This document shows positions 14,382 through 20,719 of a stretch of 20,719 bases of DNA, one piece after another. How positions within the stretch are numbered: the first letter of the stretch is position 1; each line of letters begins with the position of its first letter. Made by a program: the position numbers and the translations under genes. The notes beneath the pieces are model-generated. The model made no database searches. It was not told the DNA's origin and saw only the letters and a list, made by a program, of their open reading frames with translations. The stretch lies in assembly GCA_000438115.1 (NCBI GenBank), contig FR903579.1, positions 7,365 to 28,083 on the forward strand. The letters run 5' to 3'. Origin of the DNA: Prevotella sp. CAG:617 (GTDB lineage: Bacteria > Bacteroidota > Bacteroidia > Bacteroidales > Bacteroidaceae).

Positions 14382-14422
14382 AATAGAGCCGGCACTCTAT
14401 TTTCCTAAATGGAGTGCCGGCT
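14382..14422. terminator. Terminator between convergent genes, likely bidirectional
   Basis: Bases 14387-14402 and 14407-14422 pair over 16 bp with a TCCT loop, including one G-U pair. The outer 11 bp (AGCCGGCACTC) are GC-rich. Read on the minus strand the hairpin is followed by CTATTTTTCCC, a T-run suited to ending the leftward operon. On the plus strand no T-run follows, but the stem is strong enough to help end the barrel-protein transcript too. Confidence 0.8.
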
Positions 14423-14454
14423 TATGATCATAATGATCCATTGATATTTGTCTT

Positions 14455-16104
14455 TTATTTTGATAGGGTCGGAATCAGTTCTAATGCGGATTGATCACCA
14501 CATTCGGCAGCTTTTTTAAAATTTTTTTCAGCCTCAGCCTTATTTCCTAATTGAGCCTGGATGATTCCCATTATACGATAAGCGGTAGCATTTTTTTCGT
14601 TTCTTTTTATGCATTGACTGGCAATTCCTTGTGCTTTTTCGATTTCACCAGCTCGCAGAAGTATTTCAATTTTGATAAAGTAGTATTCATCGTTATTCTC
14701 ATCAAGTGATATAAGTCTGTCTGCGTCATCTAGTGCTTGTTGATACATATGGGCTTCAAGTTCTGCTTTTGCACGCATTTGGTAAAAAAATGGTGTAAGT
14801 CCTTGCTGTTTTTTGATATTTTCTATTTCATTATAATCAAAAACAGCTTTTCTGTATTCACCTTTTCCAAAAAATAGTTGTGCCCGATAGAAATAGTAAT
14901 TGATGCATTGTTCTTGATGGGGAACAGGTGCCTTGGCAATGGCGCTGTCTAGGAGTTGTATGATTTGTATTGTGTCTTTTTCTTGAAGCTCTAACAGACA
15001 GCGTGCTGTCTGAAAATAGCTATAACTTGATGCTAGTGTCGCATTACATAATTTTTTGTATGTTTCGGCTGCATCATTGTATTTTTTTTCTGCGAAATAA
15101 CAGTCCGCAATTTGTTGCAGGTAGAGGGGTTGTGGGTTAAGTTCATATGCTGTTAACGCTTGTTCTGTTGCTTGATTAATAGGGTAGTGGGTATAGGTAT
15201 ACATAATTTTGCTATAGGCATAATGTACCTGGTCTTTTTTGTCTTTAGGACATTTTTTTAATGCTTCGTTGTAATCGTCGTCTGCTCGTTGATAGTTTCC
15301 GTGTGAGGCATAGAAATTTGCACGTTCCATTAGTGCATCAGCTGTATATGATGGGTATTGTTGAATAAAATCAGCAACAATTGTTTCAACCGCAGTACTA
15401 TCAATCTTTTTCTGTTTTGTTGCTAAAAACAGATAGGAAAGAGCATCTTGTTCATTCGTGGGTATAGCTTTAGGTATGTAAATACTTGTAAATGCATTAT
15501 TTGCAAAACTTAAAGAGTTAATTCCGATAGTTTCAATTACGCGGGCATCTATACCGCATAATAAATTTTCTTTAGTAAAGTTTGCTTGTGTAATAGCTAC
15601 GACTTGTTCTTCATCATTAATAACGGGGAGTCCTATAGAGGTGGAATCATTGGGCAGATTGTAAGTGTAATAATTATAGGAATATAAAGAGGATTTGTCT
15701 TTTATGATGGCATCTTGTGGTTCTTTGTCTTTTGCAAAATAAATAATTTTTCCTGTTGTTGAGCCGCTTGAAATGGGTATATAAGGCGCTTTTTCCCAAG
15801 TGGTAAGTGCGGTAACCAGATTATATGTGTCGCTGGCTCCGGTAATGCGTGTGATTGCATATTCTTTTCCCTTATTGTTCGTAATTACAGCTTGTTTAGC
15901 GTGTTTAAACAAGTCGTAGGAAGATACGACTTTTCCACCCTCTTCATAGAAAAAACCATAACCGGACAGCTGTTTCCCGTCGGCTTGAAATACCGTAATT
16001 TTACATATGGAAGATTGTGCGGATTTTGATATGTCTTTTGCTCCAATATATGTGTTTGCGCATATTATCGCGCATAAAATTAGTGTAAATAATTTTAGTT
16101 TCAT
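14455..16104 (-). CDS. Secreted TPR protein with degenerate trypsin-like domain
   Basis: The 549 residues begin with a signal peptide (MKLKLFTLILCAIICANTYIGA). Residues about 30-195 look like an HtrA/trypsin-type double barrel: SGYGFFYEEGGKVVSS fits the 'GSGFxI..GxVvTN' strand, and IGLPVINDEEQVVAI fits 'GNSGGPVxN..GxVvGI'. All three catalytic positions appear lost: D64 where His is expected, N95 for Asp, and I157 for Ser. From about 220 to the end there are several TPR repeats, for example ALMERANFYASHGNYQRADDDYNEAL, AKAELEAHMYQQALDDADRLI, and the last one ending NKAEAEKNFKKAAECGD. It probably acts as a binding scaffold in the periplasm or outside. It follows recN by 7 bp and is the last gene of the operon. 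The protease resemblance is my reading of motifs; the TPR call is firm. Confidence 0.82.
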   Translation of the reverse strand: MKLKLFTLILCAIICANTYIGAKDISKSAQSSICKITVFQADGKQLSGYGFFYEEGGKVVSSYDLFKHAKQAVITNNKGKEYAITRITGASDTYNLVTALTTWEKAPYIPISSGSTTGKIIYFAKDKEPQDAIIKDKSSLYSYNYYTYNLPNDSTSIGLPVINDEEQVVAITQANFTKENLLCGIDARVIETIGINSLSFANNAFTSIYIPKAIPTNEQDALSYLFLATKQKKIDSTAVETIVADFIQQYPSYTADALMERANFYASHGNYQRADDDYNEALKKCPKDKKDQVHYAYSKIMYTYTHYPINQATEQALTAYELNPQPLYLQQIADCYFAEKKYNDAAETYKKLCNATLASSYSYFQTARCLLELQEKDTIQIIQLLDSAIAKAPVPHQEQCINYYFYRAQLFFGKGEYRKAVFDYNEIENIKKQQGLTPFFYQMRAKAELEAHMYQQALDDADRLISLDENNDEYYFIKIEILLRAGEIEKAQGIASQCIKRNEKNATAYRIMGIIQAQLGNKAEAEKNFKKAAECGDQSALELIPTLSK

Positions 16105-16111
16105 AAGATGG

Positions 16112-17785
16112 TTATTTGTTTAATAAATCTATTGCATTATTGGTTGCTGCCTGGGTTATAGTAGTACCACTTAACATGTGGGCTATTTCTTCAATACGTT
16201 CTTTATGAGATAATTCACGAATGTTGCTATATACGGCAGTTTGGTTGTCAATTTTTTCTACTTTATAATGGTGAACTCCAATAGCCGCAATTTGTGGCAA
16301 ATGGGTAATACTGATGACTTGTCCATTTTTTGCGATTTCTTGCATAACTTGTGCCATTTTATCAGCCATTTTACCAGAGACACCTGTATCTATTTCGTCA
16401 AAAATGACAGTGGGTAAATTCAACTTTTCTGAGAGAATGCTTTTAAAAGCCAACATTAGTCGTGAAATTTCACCTCCAGAGGCAATTTTTATAGCAGATT
16501 GCATGGGAAGATTTAAATTGCTGCTAAATAGAAAATTAATTTCATCTATTCCTGTTGGTCCTGGATGTTCTGTTTCTGTGAGTTCTAATTTTACTTTAGC
16601 ATTAGGAAGTCCTAATTCTTTAAGTTTATCATGTAGTTTTGTTTCTATTTCAAGAATTGCATTTTCACGACCTTTTCTAAGTTGTTTTCCTATTTCGTAT
16701 ATCTTGTTATAGGCGTTATCTGTTTGAATTTTTAATTCGGAAATATTCGTGCTTGAATTATTAATTTTATCAATTTTGACTCTCAATTTTTCTTGTTCAG
16801 AAATAAGATCTGCTATCGTCTGTACTCTAAATTTCTGTTGCAAGGAGTATATGGTATTTAGTCTTTCTTCAATCTTTTTCGTTCGATTAGCATCATAAAC
16901 TATAGCGTCGTTGAGTGATTGTATTTCTTCTGAAATATCTTTTAATTCAATACGGCAGTTGTTTATGCGTAATAAAAGGTCTTCTGTTATAGCATTGTAT
17001 GCCGAGACCGATTGTAGTTTTTGTTCAACTTGTCGTAAAGAAGAAATGACACCTACCTGTTCATCCATTCCTTCTAAAATTTGGCTCGCGCCATAAAATT
17101 GCGTTTTTAATTCTTCTGCATGAGTAAGTGTGTTTAATTCATTTTCTGCGTTTTCTTGTTCTCCGTCTTCTAAGTTCGCATCTGATAGTTGTTGGAATTG
17201 GAATTTTAAAAAATCATATTCTTGTGATTGTATCTTTGCTTCATCTATACTTTGGTTGTATGAATTCAATAGTTTTATATATGAATTGTAAGCCATTTCG
17301 TATTGCTTGCGGAGAAACATATTTTGGGCATACGAATCCAAGGTGTCTTTTAAAAAATTAGGATTTCCTAGTAGAAGGTTCTGATGTTGAGAATGAATAT
17401 CTATCAATAGAGTTCCTATCTCTTTTAATAGATTCAGATTTACTGGAGTATCATTAATAAAACATCGGCTTTTACCATTGATATTTAATTCACGCCTAAG
17501 TATGCACGAATTATCATCAATATCGTCAATATTATTGTCTTCCAAGATTTGTTTAAAAGAAGTCGGGTGGTGTTCTGTAGTAAATATCCCTTCAACGATA
17601 CATTTGTGTTCTTCTTGTTTTATCAGTTGCGTATCCGCTCTTTTGCCAAGGAGCATTCCAAGAGCACCGATGAGAATGCTTTTGCCAGCACCTGTTTCCC
17701 CCGTTATGACAGAAAAACCTGAATGGAAATTTATTTCTGCAGAACTGATTAATGTATAATTTTTAATAGATAAATGTTTCAGCAT
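16112..17785 (-). CDS. recN: DNA repair protein RecN
   Basis: An SMC-like ATPase that acts early at DNA double-strand breaks, holding ends and promoting RecA-dependent repair. The 557 residues are of normal length. The Walker A loop is GETGAGKS with K35. QHQN in the DIHSQHQN segment (about 129-136) is the family Q-loop region. The ABC signature SGGEISRLM is at about 436-444, and Walker B is VIFDEIDTG with D463-E464. The middle (about 150-380) is charged and Gln/Glu-rich, as expected for the coiled-coil arms. ITHLPQIA supplies the switch histidine. The start ATG (17783-17785) is followed at once by the family N-terminus LKHLSIKNYTLI. It lies 44 bp after the DUF4835 gene and 7 bp before the TPR gene. 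I saw no LexA-type operator in the 44-bp gap. Confidence 0.97.
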   Translation of the reverse strand: MLKHLSIKNYTLISSAEINFHSGFSVITGETGAGKSILIGALGMLLGKRADTQLIKQEEHKCIVEGIFTTEHHPTSFKQILEDNNIDDIDDNSCILRRELNINGKSRCFINDTPVNLNLLKEIGTLLIDIHSQHQNLLLGNPNFLKDTLDSYAQNMFLRKQYEMAYNSYIKLLNSYNQSIDEAKIQSQEYDFLKFQFQQLSDANLEDGEQENAENELNTLTHAEELKTQFYGASQILEGMDEQVGVISSLRQVEQKLQSVSAYNAITEDLLLRINNCRIELKDISEEIQSLNDAIVYDANRTKKIEERLNTIYSLQQKFRVQTIADLISEQEKLRVKIDKINNSSTNISELKIQTDNAYNKIYEIGKQLRKGRENAILEIETKLHDKLKELGLPNAKVKLELTETEHPGPTGIDEINFLFSSNLNLPMQSAIKIASGGEISRLMLAFKSILSEKLNLPTVIFDEIDTGVSGKMADKMAQVMQEIAKNGQVISITHLPQIAAIGVHHYKVEKIDNQTAVYSNIRELSHKERIEEIAHMLSGTTITQAATNNAIDLLNK

Positions 17786-17829
17786 AAGGTAAATATTTAA
17801 AGGATATCTTTGTATATACCGCTGTAATT

Positions 17830-18735
17830 TTATTGTTTGATTTTATTCCATGTCATATTTTGTGAGGGATTGATGGATATAAGTAGGTTACATACTGATT
17901 CGCGCTCTTGTGCAGTACCTTTTGATTTGAAAAGGTTTACTAGTTCTTCTTTTTTATATTCAGAAAAAAGTTGTGGCCATGGATTTGTGGACTTTTTTTG
18001 TTTGGTCGCTTTTAATAAAGTTAAAGCTTCACTGATTACCGACCGTCCGCGTTCTGCATTTTGAGCCATTTCATCCAATCCATTGCGGTGGTATTTGTAT
18101 TGCAATTGGCGAAATGCTTCAAATGAAGCATCTAAATAATCACTGATAAGGGCATATCTGTTTTTATTGCTTTCAAAAGCTTTCCATCCTTTTTCATTGA
18201 TTCCTTGGGCATTATTAACAATGAAAAGAGCGTTTTCAAGTTGTGATTGTCCGCCTTTTAAAGACATGCAGTCCATATCTATACCTAGAATTAGGTACAC
18301 ATAATAAGCGAATATTGCAGTTAAGTTATTGTCTATTTGTTCCATTCGAAATTCAAGTTGATCAAATTCTTGAAAAACAAAGGCGAAGTCGGGATCTTGA
18401 AAAGCAAATTCTGTAGTTTTATAGGATGTGTTATAAACGGGGCGGTTTGCTTGGATTTGTAAACTTCCTTCAAATCTATTTTCTGATTCTGAATACTTTG
18501 AAAGTATTATATTAAATGTGCATTCAATTCTTTCTGTTGGCGTAAATTGTAAATTTGTCCATTGGCGATCGTTTAAAAAACTAGTCAATGCTTTTTGTAA
18601 ATTCTCAAATACGGCAGTATTAGTCCCTTGAATTTGCTGATGATTGATAGAAACTTGTGCATTTAGTTCTTGAGAATAAGTTTCTCCTAATCCAAGAAAC
18701 AAAGTGAATGCAATTAATATAAAAACTTTTCGCAT
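17830..18735 (-). CDS. DUF4835 family exported protein (PorD-like)
   Basis: A 301-residue exported protein. The signal peptide is MRKVFILIAFTLFLGLGETYS, ending at SQELNAQVSIN. It matches the DUF4835 family, found almost only in Bacteroidota and usually between coaBC and recN, which is exactly the setting here. The family has been named PorD and linked to type IX secretion in some annotation, but I cannot confirm the link from this window and no other secretion gene is present. Visible family features are the early VSINHQQIQGTN segment, FNDRQWT-type motif (FLNDRQWTN), the FDQLEFR and YYVYLILGIDMD segments, and a helical C-terminus ending INPSQNMTWNKI. It is probably periplasmic. Its start lies inside the end of coaBC (22-bp overlap), so it is translated from the same mRNA. 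Confidence 0.88.
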   Translation of the reverse strand: MRKVFILIAFTLFLGLGETYSQELNAQVSINHQQIQGTNTAVFENLQKALTSFLNDRQWTNLQFTPTERIECTFNIILSKYSESENRFEGSLQIQANRPVYNTSYKTTEFAFQDPDFAFVFQEFDQLEFRMEQIDNNLTAIFAYYVYLILGIDMDCMSLKGGQSQLENALFIVNNAQGINEKGWKAFESNKNRYALISDYLDASFEAFRQLQYKYHRNGLDEMAQNAERGRSVISEALTLLKATKQKKSTNPWPQLFSEYKKEELVNLFKSKGTAQERESVCNLLISINPSQNMTWNKIKQ

Positions 18736-19931
18736 AATGTTTGAATTACATCTTTAGCAACTTCTTTTTTATTCTTTAATGGAAAATCAATTCGGTTTTC
18801 CTGTGTAATAATGCTAATCTGATTTGTGTCGTATTGAAAACCTGCTCCCGGATTTTGCAAGGAGTTTAATACGATGAAATCGAGATTTTTTTTACGTAGT
18901 TTCTCTGTTGCATTAGTAATTTCATTATCCGTTTCTAGAGCGAATCCGATGGTTATTTGTCGATCTTTTTTTATTTTTCCAAGTTCTGCAGCAATGTCTG
19001 TTGTCGGAATTAGTTGGATAGTTTGTTTTCCCTTTTCTCTTTTTATTTTGTTCTGATCTTTTGATTCTGGCGTAAAGTCTGCTACCGCAGCGCAAAATAT
19101 GGCAACATCACTTTGGGCAAAATGCTTTTTGCATGCTGCTAACATTTCAGCTGCGCTTTCTACCGAGATTCGGCTTATATTGGTACTTGATATGCTTAAG
19201 TTTACTGGTCCTGATACTAAAATGACTTTAGCACCTCTTGTAGCACATTCTTCTGCCAGTGCATATCCCATTTTTCCGCTTGAGTAGTTTCCAATAAAAC
19301 GAACCGGATCAATTTTTTCATATGTTGGTCCAGCGGTAATTAATACGGTTTTTCCTTGGAGTGGGTAACTTAACGGTTCCGAGTTTTTTTTGAACCATTG
19401 AGAAACATATGTGATAATATTTTCAGGTTCTTCCATGCGACCTTTTCCTACTAAGTGACTGGCAAGTTCACCTTCGCATGCCTCGATAACGTTTACACCA
19501 TATGATTTCAACGTACTGATGTTGTTTTGTGTCGATGGATGCTTGTACATATCCAGATCCATAGCCGGTGCCAAAAAAATTGGCGCTTTCATCGATAGAT
19601 ATGTGGTAATTAGCATATTATCTGCGATCCCATTTGCCATTTTACCAATAGTAGATGCTGTTGCTGGAGCAATAATCATGGCGTCAGCCCAAAGTCCTAG
19701 ATCAACATGACTGTTCCATGAGCCATCTCGTCTGTCAAAGAATTCACTGATAACCGGACGTGATGTAAGTGTCGATAATGTTAATGGTGTGATAAATTCT
19801 TTTCCTGCAGGAGTTATAACAACTTGAACTTCAGCACCAGCTTTAATCAATCCGCGTATTAAGATACATGCTTTGTAGGCAGCAATGCTTCCTGTAATTC
19901 CCAAGACAATATGTTTACCTTTTAATGTCAT
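18714..19931 (-). CDS. coaBC: Bifunctional phosphopantothenoylcysteine decarboxylase/phosphopantothenate-cysteine ligase
   Basis: This enzyme makes 4'-phosphopantetheine for coenzyme A: the C-terminal CoaB domain joins cysteine to 4'-phosphopantothenate using CTP, and the N-terminal flavin-dependent CoaC domain decarboxylates the product. At 405 residues it is full length. CoaC has the FMN-binding GITGSIAAYK (11-20), active-site H75 (SHVDLGLWAD) and PATASTIGKMANGIADN. CoaB has LITAGPTYEKIDPVRFIGN with YSSGKMG (198-222), AAVADFTP, and KIKREKGK. Two CoaC positions differ from E. coli: the PxMNxxMW motif reads PAMDLDMY, so N125 becomes D125, and C158 aligns with S158 (GELAS). This may be normal for the phylum. 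It overlaps the exonuclease gene by 17 bp and the DUF4835 gene by 22 bp. Confidence 0.96.
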   Translation of the reverse strand: MTLKGKHIVLGITGSIAAYKACILIRGLIKAGAEVQVVITPAGKEFITPLTLSTLTSRPVISEFFDRRDGSWNSHVDLGLWADAMIIAPATASTIGKMANGIADNMLITTYLSMKAPIFLAPAMDLDMYKHPSTQNNISTLKSYGVNVIEACEGELASHLVGKGRMEEPENIITYVSQWFKKNSEPLSYPLQGKTVLITAGPTYEKIDPVRFIGNYSSGKMGYALAEECATRGAKVILVSGPVNLSISSTNISRISVESAAEMLAACKKHFAQSDVAIFCAAVADFTPESKDQNKIKREKGKQTIQLIPTTDIAAELGKIKKDRQITIGFALETDNEITNATEKLRKKNLDFIVLNSLQNPGAGFQYDTNQISIITQENRIDFPLKNKKEVAKDVIQTLCEKFLY

Positions 19932-20703
19932 TATTATGAGTTATTTGCTTTAACTTTATTCTAGTGAGAACTTGTTTCGTGTTTTGTGGAAAATCGCCTT
20001 GCATCATCCACGCATAATAACCAGGTTCTTTTTGAAGAACAGAAAGGACTGGTTGTCCTTTATATTTTCCAAAGTTGAAGACTTCTATCCCTTCTTCATT
20101 ATAAACAAAACGCCCAGCCAAATCAACATTGTTGTTCATCCGTGTAAAATTAGACAGGAATTCCATGTTATTTTCAATCTGATCGGAATATTTCTCTAAT
20201 TGCGCTTTGAGTATTTCATATGTGGCTTCTGTATCTGCCTGTGCAGTGTGGGCATTTTGTAAATCTTTTTTACAATAAAATTTGTATGCAGCTGATAGTG
20301 TACGTGGCTCCATTTTATAATAGATATTCTGAACATCTATGAATCGAATGTTACAGATGTCTATATTAATTCCTGCTCGTTGGAATTCTTCAATGAGCAA
20401 CGGTACGTCAAAGTGGTTTGAATTATATCCTGCCCAGTCGCAGTTCTCGAATATAGTTGCCAAATATGCTGCTTTTTCAACAAAGAGAGGGCAGTCTGCA
20501 ACGTCTGCGTCAAAGATATTATTAACTTTTGATGCTTGTGGCTCTATTGGTATAGTAGGGTTGAAACGAAATGTCTCCTGTGTCTTTTTCCCGTCAGGAA
20601 AAATTTTTAGGTAGCTTAGTTCAACTATCCTGCTTTTTGTAATACTTAATCCAGTGGCCTCTATATCAAAAAAAACAATCGGCTTACCTAAATTTAATTC
20701 CAT
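19915..20703 (-). CDS. DEDDh-type 3'-5' exonuclease
   Basis: A 262-residue nuclease of the DnaQ/RNase T superfamily that removes nucleotides from DNA or RNA 3' ends with two metal ions. All five catalytic residues are visible: D13 and E15 (FFDIEATGL), D99 (NSNHFDVPLL), and H152 with D157 (HTAQADTEATY). The C-terminus (about 209-246: FNFGKYKGQPVLSVL, then YYAWMMQGDFP) matches the small domain seen at the end of exonuclease X-like proteins. It is longer than a bare epsilon subunit core and has no sign of being the replicative proofreader; a repair role is more likely. It is the first gene of the leftward operon within the window, but the true promoter and any earlier gene lie beyond 20719. In related genomes dnaN often sits just upstream. 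Confidence 0.93.
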   Translation of the reverse strand: MELNLGKPIVFFDIEATGLSITKSRIVELSYLKIFPDGKKTQETFRFNPTIPIEPQASKVNNIFDADVADCPLFVEKAAYLATIFENCDWAGYNSNHFDVPLLIEEFQRAGINIDICNIRFIDVQNIYYKMEPRTLSAAYKFYCKKDLQNAHTAQADTEATYEILKAQLEKYSDQIENNMEFLSNFTRMNNNVDLAGRFVYNEEGIEVFNFGKYKGQPVLSVLQKEPGYYAWMMQGDFPQNTKQVLTRIKLKQITHNNDIKR

Positions 20704-20719
20704 AAGAAAATCCTGCTGA

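Noticed and set aside
15520..16104. Active HtrA-type serine protease
   Set aside because: None of the three catalytic residues is at the expected position.
16314..16712. 132-codon open frame antisense to recN
   Set aside because: Shadow frame opposite the conserved ATPase half of RecN; composition is what the reverse complement of that region gives.

Overview
The window comes from a low-GC member of the Bacteroidota, most likely order Bacteroidales. Four things point there. Intergenic regions carry matches to the Bacteroidota -7 promoter element TAnnTTTG, one with a well-spaced -33 TTTG. Translation starts lack a clear Shine-Dalgarno sequence. The genes for mitochondrial-type aconitase, isocitrate dehydrogenase and a roughly 447-residue citrate synthase lie in one block, as in gut Bacteroidales. 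The order exonuclease - coaBC - DUF4835 - recN is also typical of the phylum. I cannot name a genus. I saw no tRNA, rRNA, insertion sequence, phage gene or CRISPR array.

Layout. Positions 1-563 hold the 3' end of a membrane-anchored polyprenyl-phosphate glycosyltransferase (GtrB/DPM type), which converges on and overlaps dnaG. dnaG (DNA primase) reads leftward behind a small lipoprotein gene. After a gene-free stretch of about 380 bp, a tight rightward group follows (3335-6036): a C_GCAxxG_C_C redox-type protein, a GT-B glycosyltransferase, a YigZ/IMPACT protein and a GNAT acetyltransferase. It ends in a probable terminator.

Next is the oxidative TCA branch (6252-11080): acn, icd and gltA. 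The first two overlap and the third follows 42 bp later. The block has a near-consensus promoter (TTTG-N20-TATATTTG), a leader of about 125 nt with an 8-bp hairpin close to the start codon, and a 20-bp perfect-stem terminator. Together the three enzymes take oxaloacetate and acetyl-CoA to 2-oxoglutarate, which in an anaerobe mainly supplies glutamate synthesis. The rest of the cycle is not here.

Two genes that look transcribed alone follow: an orphan monotopic sugar-phosphate transferase (WcaJ/PglC family), then an outer-membrane beta-barrel protein with a TonB-plug-like N-terminus. The roughly 420 bp between them is the richest non-coding region. It has phased T-tracts, an 8-bp inverted repeat, an octamer repeated 22 bp apart, and an 11-bp tandem repeat where a -33 element should be.

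A strong hairpin terminator separates this from a leftward operon (20703 to 14455): DEDDh 3'-5' exonuclease, coaBC, a DUF4835 protein, recN, and a TPR protein with a degenerate trypsin-like domain. Gene ends overlap or nearly touch. The operon mixes DNA repair (exonuclease, RecN), coenzyme A synthesis and cell-envelope proteins.

Most of the window is ordinary core genome and I see no clear new defence or mobile system. The better leads are the control region of the outer-membrane protein, the acn leader, the unusual cofactor-pocket residues of Icd, the active-site substitutions in CoaBC, and the pseudoprotease-TPR protein.
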